Shown: positions 49,654-59,810, counted from the stretch's first letter. The stretch: DNA of 64,000 nt from Micromonospora citrea (GCF_900090315.1 NZ_FMHZ01000002.1:1342501-1406500); one strand, 5' to 3'. The notes: generated by a model from the sequence alone, not told the origin. Translations and numbers: made by a program.

Positions 49654-51743
49654 TCACCGGCGCGACGCACGACCCGCACGCCGTCCTCGGCGCGCACCCC
49701 GCCGACGGGCGCACGACCGTGCGCACACTGCGCCGGGGCGCCGCCGACGTCGCCCTCCTGGTCGGCGGCGAGCGGCACCCGATGCGGCGCGCGCACGACG
49801 CCGGGGTCTTCGAGGCGACGGTGCCGGGCGAGGTGCTCGACTACCGGATCGAGGTCGACGGCCGGCCCCACGACGACCCCTACCGCTACCCGCCCACGCT
49901 CGGCGAGCTGGACCTGCACCTGATCGGCGAGGGCCGGCACGAGCGCCTCTGGGAGGCCCTCGGCGCCCGGGTCTTCGACGAGGGCGTGGCGTTCACCGTG
50001 TGGGCGCCGAACGCGCGGGGCGTCCGGCTGGTCGGCGACTTCGCCGGCTGGGGGCCCGACGACGGCTGGCCGATGCGCTCGCTCGGCTCCAGCGGGGTGT
50101 GGGAGATCTTCGTCCCGGGCGTCGGGGCCGGGGCCCGCTACAAGTACCGGATCCTGGGCGCCGACGGGCAGTGGCGGGACAAGGCCGACCCCCTGGCGGC
50201 GTACGCGGAGGTGCCGCCGGCCACCGCCTCGGTGGTGCACCACTCCACGTACGAGTGGAGCGACGCCGACTGGCTGGCGCGGCGGGCGCGGCGGCAGCCG
50301 CACCAGGAGCCGATGAGCGTCTACGAGGTGCACCTGGGGTCGTGGCGGCCCGGGCTGGGCTACCGGGAGCTGGCCGAGGAGCTGGTCGCGTACGTCACCG
50401 GGCTGGGCTTCACCCACGTGGAGTTCCTGCCGGTGATGGAGCACCCGTTCGGCGGCTCGTGGGGCTACCAGGTCACCGGCTACTACGCGCCGACCTCCCG
50501 CTTCGGCGACCCCGACGAGTTCCGTCACCTGGTGGACCGGCTGCACGCCGCCGGGATCGGAGTGATCCTCGACTGGGTGCCTGCGCACTTCCCCAAGGAC
50601 GAGTGGGCGCTCGCCCGCTTCGACGGCACGCCGCTCTACGAGCACCCCGACCCGCGCCGCGGCGAGCACCCCGACTGGGGCACGTACGTCTTCGACTTCG
50701 GCCGCCGGGAGGTGCGCAACTTCCTGGTCGCCAACGCCCTCTACTGGTGCGAGCAGTTCCACGTCGACGGGCTGCGGGTCGACGCGGTCGCCTCGATGCT
50801 CTACCTGGACTACTCCCGCCAGGAGGGGCAGTGGACGCCGAACGTGCACGGCGGCCGGGAGAACCTGGAGGCCATCGCGTTCATGCAGGAGGTGAACGCG
50901 ACGGTCTACAAGCACCACGCCGGGGTGGTGGTGATCGCCGAGGAGTCCACCGCCTGGCCGGGGGTCACCCGCTCCACCGACGCCGGCGGGCTGGGCTTCG
51001 GCTTCAAGTGGAACATGGGCTGGATGCACGACACCCTGCTCTACACCTCGAAGGATCCGATCTACCGGCAGCACCACCACCATCAGCTCACGTTCTCCCT
51101 GGCGTACGCCTGGAGCGAGAACTACGTGCTGCCGATCAGCCACGACGAGGTGGTGCACGGCAAGGGCTCGCTGGCCGGCAAGATGCCCGGCGACACCTGG
51201 CAGCGGCTGGCGACCGTGCGCGCCCTGCTGGCGTACATGTGGGCGCACCCGGGCAAGCAACTGCTCTTCATGGGCTGCGAGCTGGCCGACGACCGGGAGT
51301 GGAGCGAGGAGCGGGGCCTCGACTGGCACCTGCTGCACGACCCGGCCCGGGCGGGCGTGCAGCGCCTCGTCGGCGACCTCAACCGCGTCTACCGGGACGT
51401 CCCGGCGCTGTGGGCGCAGGACACCGAGCCCGCCGGGTTCCGCTGGATCGCCGGGGACGACGTCGCCAACAACGCCGTCTCGTTCGTCCGGATCGCCCCG
51501 GACGGCGCGACCCTGGTCTGCGTGGCGAACTTCTCCGCCCGGCCGCTGCACGACTACCGGATCGGCCTGCCGGCCGGCGGGGCGTGGACGGAGGTGCTGA
51601 ACACCGACGCGCACCACTACGGCGGGTCGGGGGTGGGCAACCTGGGCGAGGTGCACGCCGAGGCGGTGCCGTGGCACGGGCTACCGGCGTCCGCCGCCCT
51701 CCAGGTGCCGCCCCTCGGCGTGCTCTGGCTGCGCCGCGACTGA
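49641..51743 (+). CDS. glgB: 1,4-alpha-glucan branching enzyme
   Basis: 700 aa GH13 enzyme adding alpha-1,6 branches to the linear glucan made by GlgE. It has two N-terminal beta domains ([11 protein letters not shown]; then CBM48 with [17 protein letters not shown]) and the barrel with [10 protein letters not shown] and [21 protein letters not shown] motif (here SWGYQVTG). Catalytic D381 ([13 protein letters not shown]) and E434 ([12 protein letters not shown]) are present, with the downstream [18 protein letters not shown] 49641 with AGGAGG; overlaps glgE, so translation is coupled. A terminator-like hairpin follows. Confidence 0.96.
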
Positions 51744-51767
51744 GCGAGGCGCGGCCCCGCGGGAGAC

Positions 51768-51809
51768 CTTGGTAGGAAACGGCCCCCGGACGGGCCTCTT
51801 CCTACCAAG
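51768..51809. terminator. Hairpin terminator of the CTTGGTAGGAA type
   Basis: CTTGGTAGGAA...GGCCC pairs with GGGCC...TTCCTACCAAG, with a 2-nt internal mismatch. It lies between the convergent stops of glgB and the GHL10 gene and probably serves both. Shares its arm sequence with the hairpin at 47129. Confidence 0.8.
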
Positions 51810-51836
51810 ATCGGGAACGGGAAGAGGCCGCCCGGC

Positions 51837-53858
51837 TCAGAGTCGGGTGATGCGGACGGCGTCGGCGACGACGTACCCCTGAGTGCTGGTCCAGCGGCTG
51901 ACCCCGACGACCTGGCGCGTCCCCGCGGCGAGGTCGTAGGTGCCCAGCACCCGCCACTGCCCGCCGCCGGTGCGCTGGTCGACCCTGGCCGTGACGGTCC
52001 CGTTCGCCGTCGCCACCAGGTACGGCGTGGCGCTGTTGTAGCCGGGGTCGGCCGGGTACCAGACCTCGACCCGGTAGCTGCCCGTGGCGGGCAGCGTCGC
52101 GGTGAACCAGGCCGGGTCGCTGACCGCCTGCGGGGTGGCGAAGCGGTAGTCGGCGCCGTAGCGCGCCGGGAGGTACGACGACGTGCCCCAGGTGGCGGCG
52201 GCGGTGAAGCCGCCGGTGGTGGAGTTGTCCACGATCACGCTGAACGTCCCGCCCGTGCCGGTGACGACCCGCGCGTTGCTGGCGGCGCTCTCGTGGTGCA
52301 GCCGGTCCAGGGCCGTCACCAGATAGCGGTACGTCGAGCCGGCCGCCGCGCTGGCGTCGGTGAACGTCCCGGTCGTGCCCGAGGCGCGGACCGTGCCGAG
52401 CAGGTGACGGGCGTCGGCCAGGTCGCAGGCGTCGACCGCGCCGTCGCCGGGCAGCCGGTAGACCGCGTACGCGGTCGTGCTGCCGGTGGCGCCGCGCTGC
52501 CAGGTGAGGGTCACCCCGCCGGTGCCGCGTACCGCCGAGGTGAGGTTGGGTGCGGCGGGCGCGGCGCCGCCCACCCCGGCCGGCGCCAGCGCGGGCCGGG
52601 GGTAGTGGTCGGTCGCCACCCGGGAGACGGCCCCGATCCGGTCGGCGCGGACGTCCTTGGCGCTGAAGTGGATGTCGCCGACGATCCTCGGGTGGCTGCG
52701 GTTGAGCGTCAGGTGGTCGGTCAGCTCGGCCGGGTCCTGCCAGGCGGCGTCCTGGCCGGACGCCCCGGCCCGGTAGGTGGCCTGCCCGACGAGCAGCTGC
52801 ACGTCGGTGCCGGTCACGGTCTCGGACCACCAGCGCACCAGCTCCGCGTAGTCGGCCGCCGGGTGGCCGATGTGCCAGTAGAGCTGCGGGGCGATGTAGT
52901 CGAGCCAGCCCTGCCGCACCCAGCGGCGGGTGTCGGCGTAGATGGCGTCGTACGACTGGAGGCCGGTGGTGCGCGAGCCGAGCGGGTCGGTGCCGGCGTT
53001 GCGCCAGATGCCGAACGGGCTGACGCCCAGCTTCACCCACGGCTTGACCGCCCGGATCCTGTCGCGCATCTCCCGCACCAGCAGGTTGACGTTGTTGCGC
53101 CGCCAGTCGCCGATGTTGCCGAAGCCGGCACCGTACTGGGCGTAGGTCGCCTGGTCGGGGAAGGCCACCCCGCTGACCGGGTACGGGTAGAAGTAGTCGT
53201 CCCAGTGCACCGCGTCGATGTCGTAGCGCTTGACGGCGTCCATCATCGCGTCCTGCACGAAGGCGCGGACGGCCGGGATGCCGGGGTTGTAGTAGATGTG
53301 TCCGCCGTAGGTGACGGTCCAGCCCGGGTTCTTGCGGGCCGGGTGGCTGGCCGCCAGCTTGGTGAGGTCGGTGTGGTTGGCCACCCGGTACGGGTTGAAC
53401 CAGGCGTGGAACTCCAGGTTGCGGGCGTGCGCCTCGGCCACCATGAAGGCCAGCGGGTCGTAGCCGGGGTTGCCGCCCTGGGTGCCGGTGAGCCACTGCG
53501 ACCAGGGCTCGTACGTCGACGGCCAGAACGCGTCGGCGGCCGGGCGGATCTGCACGACGACGGCGTTCATCCGCCGCTGCCGGGCCAGGTCGAGCCAGCC
53601 CCGGAACTCCGCCTGCTGCGCGGTCGGGGTGAGCCCGGTGCGGCTCGGCCAGTCGATGTTCGCCACGCTGGCGATCCACATGGCGCGGAACTGCCGCTTC
53701 GGCGTCGCCGGGTCGGTCACGCAGGCCGCCTCGGCGGCCACCGGCACGGTGTCCGGGGCGTCGGGCCGGGCTGGCGCGCCCGTGGGGACCGCCGTGCCGA
53801 GCGTCAGCGCCGCCACCAGCGCGGCGAGGGGAAGGAATCGACCAAAGTCTACGCGCAC
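51837..53858 (-). CDS. Secreted GHL10-family glycosidase with fibronectin-like and golvesin-type C-terminal domains
   Basis: 673 aa. A Sec-type signal peptide (LPLAALVAALTLGTAVPTG) leads into a GHL10 (DUF187) TIM barrel from about residue 55. The barrel shows FRAMWIASVANIDWPSR, NAVVVQIRPAADAFWPS, FHAWFNPYRVA and DAVHWDDYFYPYP, plausible carboxylates for hydrolysis. About 95 residues of Fn3-like fold follow (GGVTLTWQRGATGSTTAYAVYR). The end is a golvesin/xanthan-lyase-like beta domain (FSVIVDNSTTGGFTAAATWG ... VVADAVRITRL). The family is thought to cut bacterial wall or surface glycans; the substrate is unknown. GTG start at 53858. Monocistronic and convergent with glgB. Confidence 0.87.
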   Translation of the reverse strand: MRVDFGRFLPLAALVAALTLGTAVPTGAPARPDAPDTVPVAAEAACVTDPATPKRQFRAMWIASVANIDWPSRTGLTPTAQQAEFRGWLDLARQRRMNAVVVQIRPAADAFWPSTYEPWSQWLTGTQGGNPGYDPLAFMVAEAHARNLEFHAWFNPYRVANHTDLTKLAASHPARKNPGWTVTYGGHIYYNPGIPAVRAFVQDAMMDAVKRYDIDAVHWDDYFYPYPVSGVAFPDQATYAQYGAGFGNIGDWRRNNVNLLVREMRDRIRAVKPWVKLGVSPFGIWRNAGTDPLGSRTTGLQSYDAIYADTRRWVRQGWLDYIAPQLYWHIGHPAADYAELVRWWSETVTGTDVQLLVGQATYRAGASGQDAAWQDPAELTDHLTLNRSHPRIVGDIHFSAKDVRADRIGAVSRVATDHYPRPALAPAGVGGAAPAAPNLTSAVRGTGGVTLTWQRGATGSTTAYAVYRLPGDGAVDACDLADARHLLGTVRASGTTGTFTDASAAAGSTYRYLVTALDRLHHESAASNARVVTGTGGTFSVIVDNSTTGGFTAAATWGTSSYLPARYGADYRFATPQAVSDPAWFTATLPATGSYRVEVWYPADPGYNSATPYLVATANGTVTARVDQRTGGGQWRVLGTYDLAAGTRQVVGVSRWTSTQGYVVADAVRITRL

Positions 53859-53948
53859 GAAAAGATGTTCATCGTTTCGCGAACGTCGCGCAAGTATTCT
53901 TCACAACTCTCACCGTTCGGGGTCGCGCCCCCACCCGCCGTGGACCGG

Positions 53949-54989
53949 TCAGACCAGCCCGGCGTCGCGCAGCAGCTTCCACAGGCCGGCGCCGTCGGGC
54001 GCCGAGAGCCACCGCTGCCCCACCGGCCCGGAGGCCGACTGCCCGGCCGGGGCGGGCAGGCTGCCGGCCAGCACCGACTGTGCGGGCGAGAGCCGGCGGA
54101 TCGCCACCCCCGCCACGTTCTGCGGGTGGGCGGCCGCGAACTCGCGGTAGATCTCCGGGTCGTGCTGCCCGTCGTCGCCGACCAGCAGCCACTTCACGTC
54201 GGGGAACTCCTTGGCCAGCCGGGCCAGCGTGACCCGCTTGTGCTCCCGGCCGCTGCGGAACCAGCGGTCCGCGGTCGGCCCCCAGTCGGTCAGCAGCAGC
54301 GGCCCGGCCGGGTAGAGGTGCCGGGACAGGAAGCGGGTCAGCGTCGGCGCGACGTTCCACGCACCGGTGGAGAGGTAGAAGACCGGGGCGCCGGGGTGCG
54401 CGGTGGCCAGCCGCTCGTAGAGCACCGCCATGCCGGGCACCGCCGCCCGGGCGTGCTCGTCGAGGACGAAGGTGTTCCAGGCGGCGAGCAGCGGGCGGGG
54501 CAGCGCGGTGACCATGACCGTGTCGTCGATGTCGGAGAGGATGCCGAAGCGCACCTCCGGGTCGAGGATGCGCACCGGCGCCTCGACCGGCTCGGCCTCG
54601 GGCAGGCTGATCCGCACCGCCCCCCAGCCGGGCGGCAGGTCCGCCTCGACGAGCGTGTCGATGAAGCCGCTGCGGTCCGTGGTCGCCTCGTGGCGTACCC
54701 CGCCGGCCTCGATGGTCACCGTGACGTGCTTGGCGGGCAGCGTGGTGAAGCTGCGCCAGCCGCGCACCTTCTCCAGCCGGCCCCGCTGGCGGGTGTCCGG
54801 CCGCCCCAGCAGCACCCGGCACATCACGCGGGCCCAGCCCGGCGCGCCGTAGCCGGCGTACGCGACGATGTTCGTCCGCCAGCCGGTGCGCCGCAACCGG
54901 CGCTCGACCAGCGAGTGCACGGCGTCCTCGATCCGCGCGGCCCGGTGCAGGTTCGGTACGGCCAACTGGCCGGCGGCAGTGGGTGGCAC
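53949..54989 (-). CDS. App1-family phosphatase-like protein (DUF2183)
   Basis: 346 aa HAD-like protein. The catalytic DxDxT is SDIDDTVMV (D153, D155, T157). FYLSTGAWNVAPTLTRFLSRH (Thr/Ser motif) and LVGDDGQHDPEIYREF (Asp pair) follow, as in yeast App1 phosphatidate phosphatase. The first 140 residues form the usual N-terminal domain (WRTNIVAYAGYGAPGWARVMCRVLL). A lipid phosphatase function is known only for the yeast protein. Start chosen as the GTG at 54989; the frame continues upstream without conserved content. Divergent from the GT-C-like gene. Confidence 0.86.
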   Translation of the reverse strand: MPPTAAGQLAVPNLHRAARIEDAVHSLVERRLRRTGWRTNIVAYAGYGAPGWARVMCRVLLGRPDTRQRGRLEKVRGWRSFTTLPAKHVTVTIEAGGVRHEATTDRSGFIDTLVEADLPPGWGAVRISLPEAEPVEAPVRILDPEVRFGILSDIDDTVMVTALPRPLLAAWNTFVLDEHARAAVPGMAVLYERLATAHPGAPVFYLSTGAWNVAPTLTRFLSRHLYPAGPLLLTDWGPTADRWFRSGREHKRVTLARLAKEFPDVKWLLVGDDGQHDPEIYREFAAAHPQNVAGVAIRRLSPAQSVLAGSLPAPAGQSASGPVGQRWLSAPDGAGLWKLLRDAGLV

Positions 54990-55125
54990 GCCAGCAACCC
55001 TGCCACAACCCGGCGGCCTCGGCCACGCGAGGCGATCTTCGTCGGCCCCGGGCTGCGCCGATCCGCCCCGGCCGGCCCCGACGACGTGAAACACTCCGGT
55101 CGGGACGACGACGGGGGCGTTGGTC

Positions 55126-56745
55126 GTGTCGCAACCAGTGCGCAAGCGTGGGCGGTGGCGCCCGCAGCTCGACCGGCCGGCGCTCGTGGCGCTGCTGTTC
55201 GGGCTCGCCGGGGTCGGCTACCGGCTGGTCCTGACCCTGCGCACGGTGCCGGTCTCCAACAGCGACGAGGCCACCTTCGGGCTGGCCGCGCTGCACATCG
55301 CGCAGGGCCGCGAGCTGCCCGTCTTCCTCTACGGCCAGCGCTACATGGGGATGCTGGAGTCCTATCTCGCCGCCCCGCTGATCGCCGCGGCCGGGCCGAG
55401 CTGGCCGCTGCTGCGCCTGCCGCTGGTGCTGCTCTACGCGCTCTTCCTCTGGTTGATCCACCGGCTCACCCGGCGGACCTGCTCGCCCTGGTTCGCCGCC
55501 TTCGTCGTCGGGCTGCTGGCGCTCGGCGGGGAGCGGGTGGTGCGCGACCAGTTGACGGTGGTCGGCGGCCGGCCGGAGGTCAAGGTGGCGGTGCTGGTGA
55601 TGCTGCTGGTCGTGGTGGGGCTCGCCCGGGGGACCGTGCGGCACCGCCGGCTGGCCGTCGGGCTCTTCGGCCTGCTCGCCGGGGTGGCGGTGTGGTCGGA
55701 CTGGCTGATCGTGCCCTACCTGGGGGCGGCCGGGCTGGCGCTGCTGTGGGTCGCCCGCCGGGAGCTGCTCGGCTGGGCGGGGGCGCTGCTGCTGGCGGGG
55801 TTCGCCGTCGGGGTCGCGCCGATGATCCGCGACAACCTGGTCGCCCCGCCCGGCGAGGACTCACTGTCGGTGCTCCAGGAGATCAGCACCAAGGCGGGGC
55901 CGCCCCCGTCGTGGTCGCGGCGGCTGGACGGCGGCCTGCTGGAGGGGGTGCCGCTGGCCGCCGGCCTCTGCCCGGTGGACGGCTGCACCCGGGGTCAGGA
56001 GTGGTTCGGACTGCTCTACCCGGTGCTGCTGGCGGTCGCCGCCGCGCTCGCCGTGGTCGCGTACCGGCGGGCCGCGGGCGGCCCGGCCGGCCGGCGGGTC
56101 GGCCCCGTGGTGCACCTCGCGCTCGTCGTCGGCGCCGCGTTGACCCTGCTGTCGTACGTGCGCAGCCCGCTGGCCGCCACCAGCCCGCTGGACAACGCCC
56201 GCTACCTGTCGGTGCTCCAGCTCTCCCTGCCGGCGGTGCTGTGGCCGCTGTGGCTGGCGGCGGTGGCCTGCTGGCGGGGCACGGTCGGGGCGCTCGGCCG
56301 GCTGGCCGGCGCGCTCGCCACCGCCGTGCTGGCCGCGCTGGCCGCGACCACGCTGGTGGTCACCGTGCTGTTCGCCGCCACCGGGACGACCGCGTCCCGG
56401 ATCGAGGAGCGGCAGGCCCGCGAGCTGGCCGACCGGCTCCGCGCGGACGGCCCGCGCGAGGTGTACGGGGACTACTGGACCTGCAACCGGCTGATCTTCA
56501 ACACCGACGAGTCGGTGGTGTGCGCGGTGCTCGACGGCGACCTCACCCCCGGGCAGAACCGCTACCCCGCGTACTGGCGGCAGGTGGGGCGGGCCGACCG
56601 GCCGGGGTACGTGCTGCCGGCCGGCTCGACCGCGGAGCGCCGGCTGCGCGGGCTGCTGGGCGACCGGGCCGACGCGGCGCTGCGCGCCGAGGTGGGCGGG
56701 TATCGCGTGTACCACCCCGAGACGCCGGTGCGGCCCTGGCGGTAG
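55126..56745 (+). CDS. GT-C-type membrane glycosyltransferase-like protein
   Basis: 539 aa with about ten transmembrane helices. The first outer loop has SNSDEATFGLAALHIAQGRE; the acidic pair D-E after helix 1 is the hallmark of polyprenyl-phosphate-sugar dependent GT-C enzymes (PMT/ArnT-like). The soluble C-terminus from about residue 425 (ADGPREVYGDYWTCNRLIFN) lies outside the membrane. A hypothetical family in Micromonosporaceae; sugar and acceptor are unknown. Start GTG 55126 (a TTG two codons upstream is less likely). It precedes yaaA by 61 bp on the same strand. Confidence 0.75.
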   Translation: MSQPVRKRGRWRPQLDRPALVALLFGLAGVGYRLVLTLRTVPVSNSDEATFGLAALHIAQGRELPVFLYGQRYMGMLESYLAAPLIAAAGPSWPLLRLPLVLLYALFLWLIHRLTRRTCSPWFAAFVVGLLALGGERVVRDQLTVVGGRPEVKVAVLVMLLVVVGLARGTVRHRRLAVGLFGLLAGVAVWSDWLIVPYLGAAGLALLWVARRELLGWAGALLLAGFAVGVAPMIRDNLVAPPGEDSLSVLQEISTKAGPPPSWSRRLDGGLLEGVPLAAGLCPVDGCTRGQEWFGLLYPVLLAVAAALAVVAYRRAAGGPAGRRVGPVVHLALVVGAALTLLSYVRSPLAATSPLDNARYLSVLQLSLPAVLWPLWLAAVACWRGTVGALGRLAGALATAVLAALAATTLVVTVLFAATGTTASRIEERQARELADRLRADGPREVYGDYWTCNRLIFNTDESVVCAVLDGDLTPGQNRYPAYWRQVGRADRPGYVLPAGSTAERRLRGLLGDRADAALRAEVGGYRVYHPETPVRPWR

Positions 56746-56806
56746 CGACGGCCCGTACGCTGGCCGGACCGGCGCGCGGACGGCGTGCCGAGCGAGGAGT
56801 CCACCG

Positions 56807-57604
56807 ATGATCGTCCTGCTGCCGCCCTCCGAGGGAAAGGCCGACGCCGGCACCGGCCGGCGGCTGGACCTGGCCCGGCTCTCCCTGCCGGAGCTGACCG
56901 GCGCGCGGGAGGAGGTGCTGGCCGCGCTGATGGCGCTCAGCGAGGGCGGCGACGAGGCGGCGGCCCGGGAGGCGCTGGGGCTCAGCGAGGGCCAGCGGGG
57001 CGAGCTGCGGCGCAACGCCCGGCTGCGGGTGGCGGCCACCGCGCCCGCCGGCGGGCTCTACACCGGGGTGCTCTACGAGGCGCTCGACCTCGCCTCGCTC
57101 CCGCCGGCGGCGCAGCGGGCGGCGCGCCGGTCGGTGCTGATCAGCTCGGGCCTCTGGGGTGCGGTACGCCTCACCGACCGGATCCCGCCCTACCGGTGCC
57201 CGATCGGCGCGCGGCTGCCGGGTGTCGGGGCGCTGTCGGCGTACTGGCGGCGGGCGCTCGGGCCGGCGATGGAGGCGGCGGCGGGCGCGGGGCCGGTGCT
57301 CGACCTGCGCTCCGGCGCGTACGCGGCCACCTGGGTGCCCCGGGGCGAGGTGGCCGCCCGTACCGTGACGGTCCGGGTGCTGCACGAGCGGGAGGTCGAC
57401 GGCGTGCCCGTCCGGTCGGTGGTGAGCCACTTCAACAAGGCGACCAAGGGCCGGCTGGTGCGGGACCTGCTGACCGCGGGCGCGCGGCCGCGCTCGGCCG
57501 ACGGGCTGGTGGCCGCGCTGCGGGACCTGAAGTACACGGTGCTGGAGCAGCCCGGCCCCGCCGGCCGGCCACGTCAGGTCGATCTGGTCGTCACCGAGCT
57601 GTAG
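56807..57604 (+). CDS. yaaA: YaaA-family protein (peroxide stress / DUF328)
   Basis: 265 aa. Starts with the family signature VLLPPSEGKAD and contains PPYRCPIGARLPGVGALSAYWR and HFNKATKGRLVRDLL near the C-terminus. E. coli YaaA lowers intracellular iron under peroxide stress and binds DNA; the actinobacterial members are not studied as far as I know. ATG start with GAGGAG ten bases upstream. Length normal. Confidence 0.9.
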   Translation: MIVLLPPSEGKADAGTGRRLDLARLSLPELTGAREEVLAALMALSEGGDEAAAREALGLSEGQRGELRRNARLRVAATAPAGGLYTGVLYEALDLASLPPAAQRAARRSVLISSGLWGAVRLTDRIPPYRCPIGARLPGVGALSAYWRRALGPAMEAAAGAGPVLDLRSGAYAATWVPRGEVAARTVTVRVLHEREVDGVPVRSVVSHFNKATKGRLVRDLLTAGARPRSADGLVAALRDLKYTVLEQPGPAGRPRQVDLVVTEL

Positions 57605-57705
57605 GACACCCGCAAGATTTCCTCAAGGCTGCGGCGCACGGGTTTCGCGGTCGGCGTCGACGGGTCACGGTAGGAGGACCCCGACGCCGACAAGGAGTGC
57701 CTGAG

Positions 57706-58380
57706 TTGGCTCCCGAACAGATCCTGCTCGACCGGCCGCGCCTGCCGTCCACCCCGCCGCCACTGGACTGGCTGACCCTTGCCGACGCGTTCGAGGCCGC
57801 CTGCCTGCTGCGCTGCACGCCACTGCCGGCCGCCACCGGTGCCCGCCGACCGGTGCCGCACCACCGCCCTGCGATCGTCGAGTTCAACCGGGAGGAGACC
57901 GCGCAGCGGTTCCGGCAGCTGCTCGGCCGCCTCGACGTCCCCGTCGACCACGAGGTGACCGTCGGCGGGCTGCGCCGCCGGTACGAGCTGCACAGGCTCT
58001 CCGTGCCGCCGGCGCACCGCCCGGCGTACGCGCGGGTGTTGGAGGCCGGCTGGCGTCAGGGCCGCCGCGAGCTGCTGGGCGGCCCGTTCCCCGGCGCGTC
58101 GACGGCGCGGCGGGTGTGGCGTCCCCGGCTGGCGGCGGCGGCCTGGCGGGCCGCCCTGCTCGCCGGGGGGCGGCACGTCCGACGGCACATCCTCGGCGTC
58201 CGGCTCACCGACCGCGAGCTGGCCGCCGTCCTGGTGCGCGGGGCCGCCCTGCTGGAGGTGCCCGCGCTGCTGCGCCCCGGCACCGGCTGCTTCCTGGTCT
58301 GCGTCGCCGACGGCCCCGACCGGGAGCGGATCCTGCACAGCGCCGCGCTGGAGCCGGCCAGGGCGGCCGAACCGGCCTGA
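57706..58380 (+). CDS. Conserved hypothetical protein, 224 aa
   Basis: No recognised domain. Arginine- and leucine-rich, with LDWLTLADAFEAACLLRCTP near the start and a block HILGVRLTDRELAAVLVRGAALLEVP toward the end that looks like a helical bundle. The TTG at 57706 has AAGGAG eight bases upstream; the GTG at 57697 (three codons earlier) is in frame but lies inside that sequence. Codon usage is typical of the neighbours. Possibly unique to actinomycetes; no function proposed. Confidence 0.65.
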   Translation: MAPEQILLDRPRLPSTPPPLDWLTLADAFEAACLLRCTPLPAATGARRPVPHHRPAIVEFNREETAQRFRQLLGRLDVPVDHEVTVGGLRRRYELHRLSVPPAHRPAYARVLEAGWRQGRRELLGGPFPGASTARRVWRPRLAAAAWRAALLAGGRHVRRHILGVRLTDRELAAVLVRGAALLEVPALLRPGTGCFLVCVADGPDRERILHSAALEPARAAEPA

Positions 58381-58541
58381 GACGTCGCGGCGGGGCCCGC
58401 CACGGCACCACGGACACGACGCGGCACTGTCCGGCCGACGGCACCACGGACACGGACGCGGCACCGCCGGCCTGCGGCGTCCGGACACGGACGCGGCGCC
58501 GCCGGCCCACGGGGTCACGGGCCGGGCGACGACGCTCGGCG

Positions 58542-58605
58542 CGGCCCGAGCCGTGGACGGCGGCTTGCGGTGACGGCCCGAGCCGTGAACGGCGGCTTGC
58601 GGTGA
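58542..58605. repeat. 32-bp direct repeat, two copies
   Basis: Starting CGGCCCGAGCCGTG, copies at 58542-58573 and 58574-58605 differ by one base. They lie just upstream of the TAXI lipoprotein gene, so they may fall in its promoter or leader. The 58381-58541 stretch also has loose CGGCACCACGGACACG repetitions. Confidence 0.85.
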
Positions 58606-58633
58606 CGGCCCGCGCGGGCGCAGAGTGCAGCGC

Positions 58634-59599
58634 GTGAGTCGAACCCGGTTCCGTCGCGTTCGCCCGCGCCCCGGCCGCCCGGCGGCGCTGCTGGCGCTGC
58701 TGCTGCTGGTGACGCTGCCCGGCATCGCCGGCTGCCGGGACTCCCCCGAGGCGCCCGTGCCGATCCGGATCGCGACGGGCAGCCCGACGGCGGTCTACCA
58801 CGCCTTCGGCCGGTCGCTGGCCGACATCCTCAACCGGGAGATGCCGAACGTCCAGGCCAGCGTGGTGGTCACCGCCGCCTCGGCGGAGAACGTCCGGCTG
58901 GTCGGCTCGGGCGAGGCGGAGCTGGGCTTCACCCAGGCCGACGTGCTGCCTGCCGCGCCGGCGGCGCACCCGTCCGTGGTCGCGGTCGCCCGCGTCTACG
59001 ACGACCTGCTGCACCTGGTCACCACCGCCGGCGGCCCAGTCCGCACGCTGGCCGACCTGCGCGGCCGGCGGGTCTCCGTGGGTGCCCCCGGGTCGGGCAC
59101 CGAGATCACCGCCTCCCGGCTGCTGGAGGTGGCGCACCTGGGCGACGGCCGGGTGCGCCGGGAGCGGCTCGGCCTCGACGACTCGGTCGCGGCGCTGCGG
59201 GCCGGCACGATCGACGCGTTCTTCTTCTCCGGCGGCCTGCCCGTCAGCGCGGTCAAGCAGCTGGCCGGCGACAGCGCGACCCGGATCGTCGACCTCGGCG
59301 AGTGGACCGATCCGCTGCGCGGCAGCAATCCCGAGGTCTACGTCTCCCGGGACATCCCGCGCTCGGTGTACGGCACCGACCCGGTCACCACCGTCGCCAA
59401 CCCCAACTTCCTGATCGTCCGGGCCGACCTGCCGGAGTCGCTGGTGCGGGAGGTGACCCGGCTGCTGATGGAACGACGGCAGGAGCTGGCCGCGGCGCAC
59501 CCGGCCGCCGGCCGGATGAGCCCCCGCTCGGCCATCGCCACCGCCCCGCTGCCGCTGCACCCGGGCGCCGCCGACTGGTATCGCGCCGCCAAACCCTGA
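58634..59599 (+). CDS. TAXI-family TRAP-type solute-binding lipoprotein
   Basis: 321 aa. A lipoprotein signal ends in LPGIAGC (lipid-modified C34). The mature TAXI domain has RIATGSPTAVYHAFGRSLADIL, VVTAASAENVRLVGSGEAEL and VSVGAPGSGTEITASRLLE, the last being the family signature. TAXI proteins bind carboxylates for TRAP transporters. No DctQ/DctM-like membrane genes are adjacent; instead the next genes (convergent) encode a sensor kinase and response regulator. It may act as a ligand receptor for signalling. Start GTG 58634; another GTG at 58625 is possible. Confidence 0.88.
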   Translation: MSRTRFRRVRPRPGRPAALLALLLLVTLPGIAGCRDSPEAPVPIRIATGSPTAVYHAFGRSLADILNREMPNVQASVVVTAASAENVRLVGSGEAELGFTQADVLPAAPAAHPSVVAVARVYDDLLHLVTTAGGPVRTLADLRGRRVSVGAPGSGTEITASRLLEVAHLGDGRVRRERLGLDDSVAALRAGTIDAFFFSGGLPVSAVKQLAGDSATRIVDLGEWTDPLRGSNPEVYVSRDIPRSVYGTDPVTTVANPNFLIVRADLPESLVREVTRLLMERRQELAAAHPAAGRMSPRSAIATAPLPLHPGAADWYRAAKP

Positions 59600-59636
59600 C
59601 CGCCGTACGGGCGGGGCCGCCGCACGGCGGGCCGCC

Positions 59637-59810
59637 GAGGGCCGGTGCGCCCTCCCCGGCGGGGACGTCGGGTGCCCCTACCGCAAGGCTGGGTCGGCGA
59701 GGGCAGGCGCTCCCTTCCCAGCGGGGGTGGCGGGTGGCCCTACCGTGAGGCCGGGTCGGCGAGGGCCGGCACGCCCTCCCCGGCGGGAGCGTCGGGCGGG
59801 TCGGTCGGGG
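59637..59810. repeat. 62-bp tandem repeat, about 2.8 copies, entering the kinase gene
   Basis: Units start at 59637, 59699 and 59761 (GAGGGCCGG type), about 80% alike. The kinase stop (59740) lies in the second unit and the third encodes its last about 20 residues. Confidence 0.75.

Noticed and set aside
52293..56810. 1505-codon ORF across several genes on the + strand
   Set aside because: Spans the antisense of two real genes and a different frame of a third; low-complexity composition.
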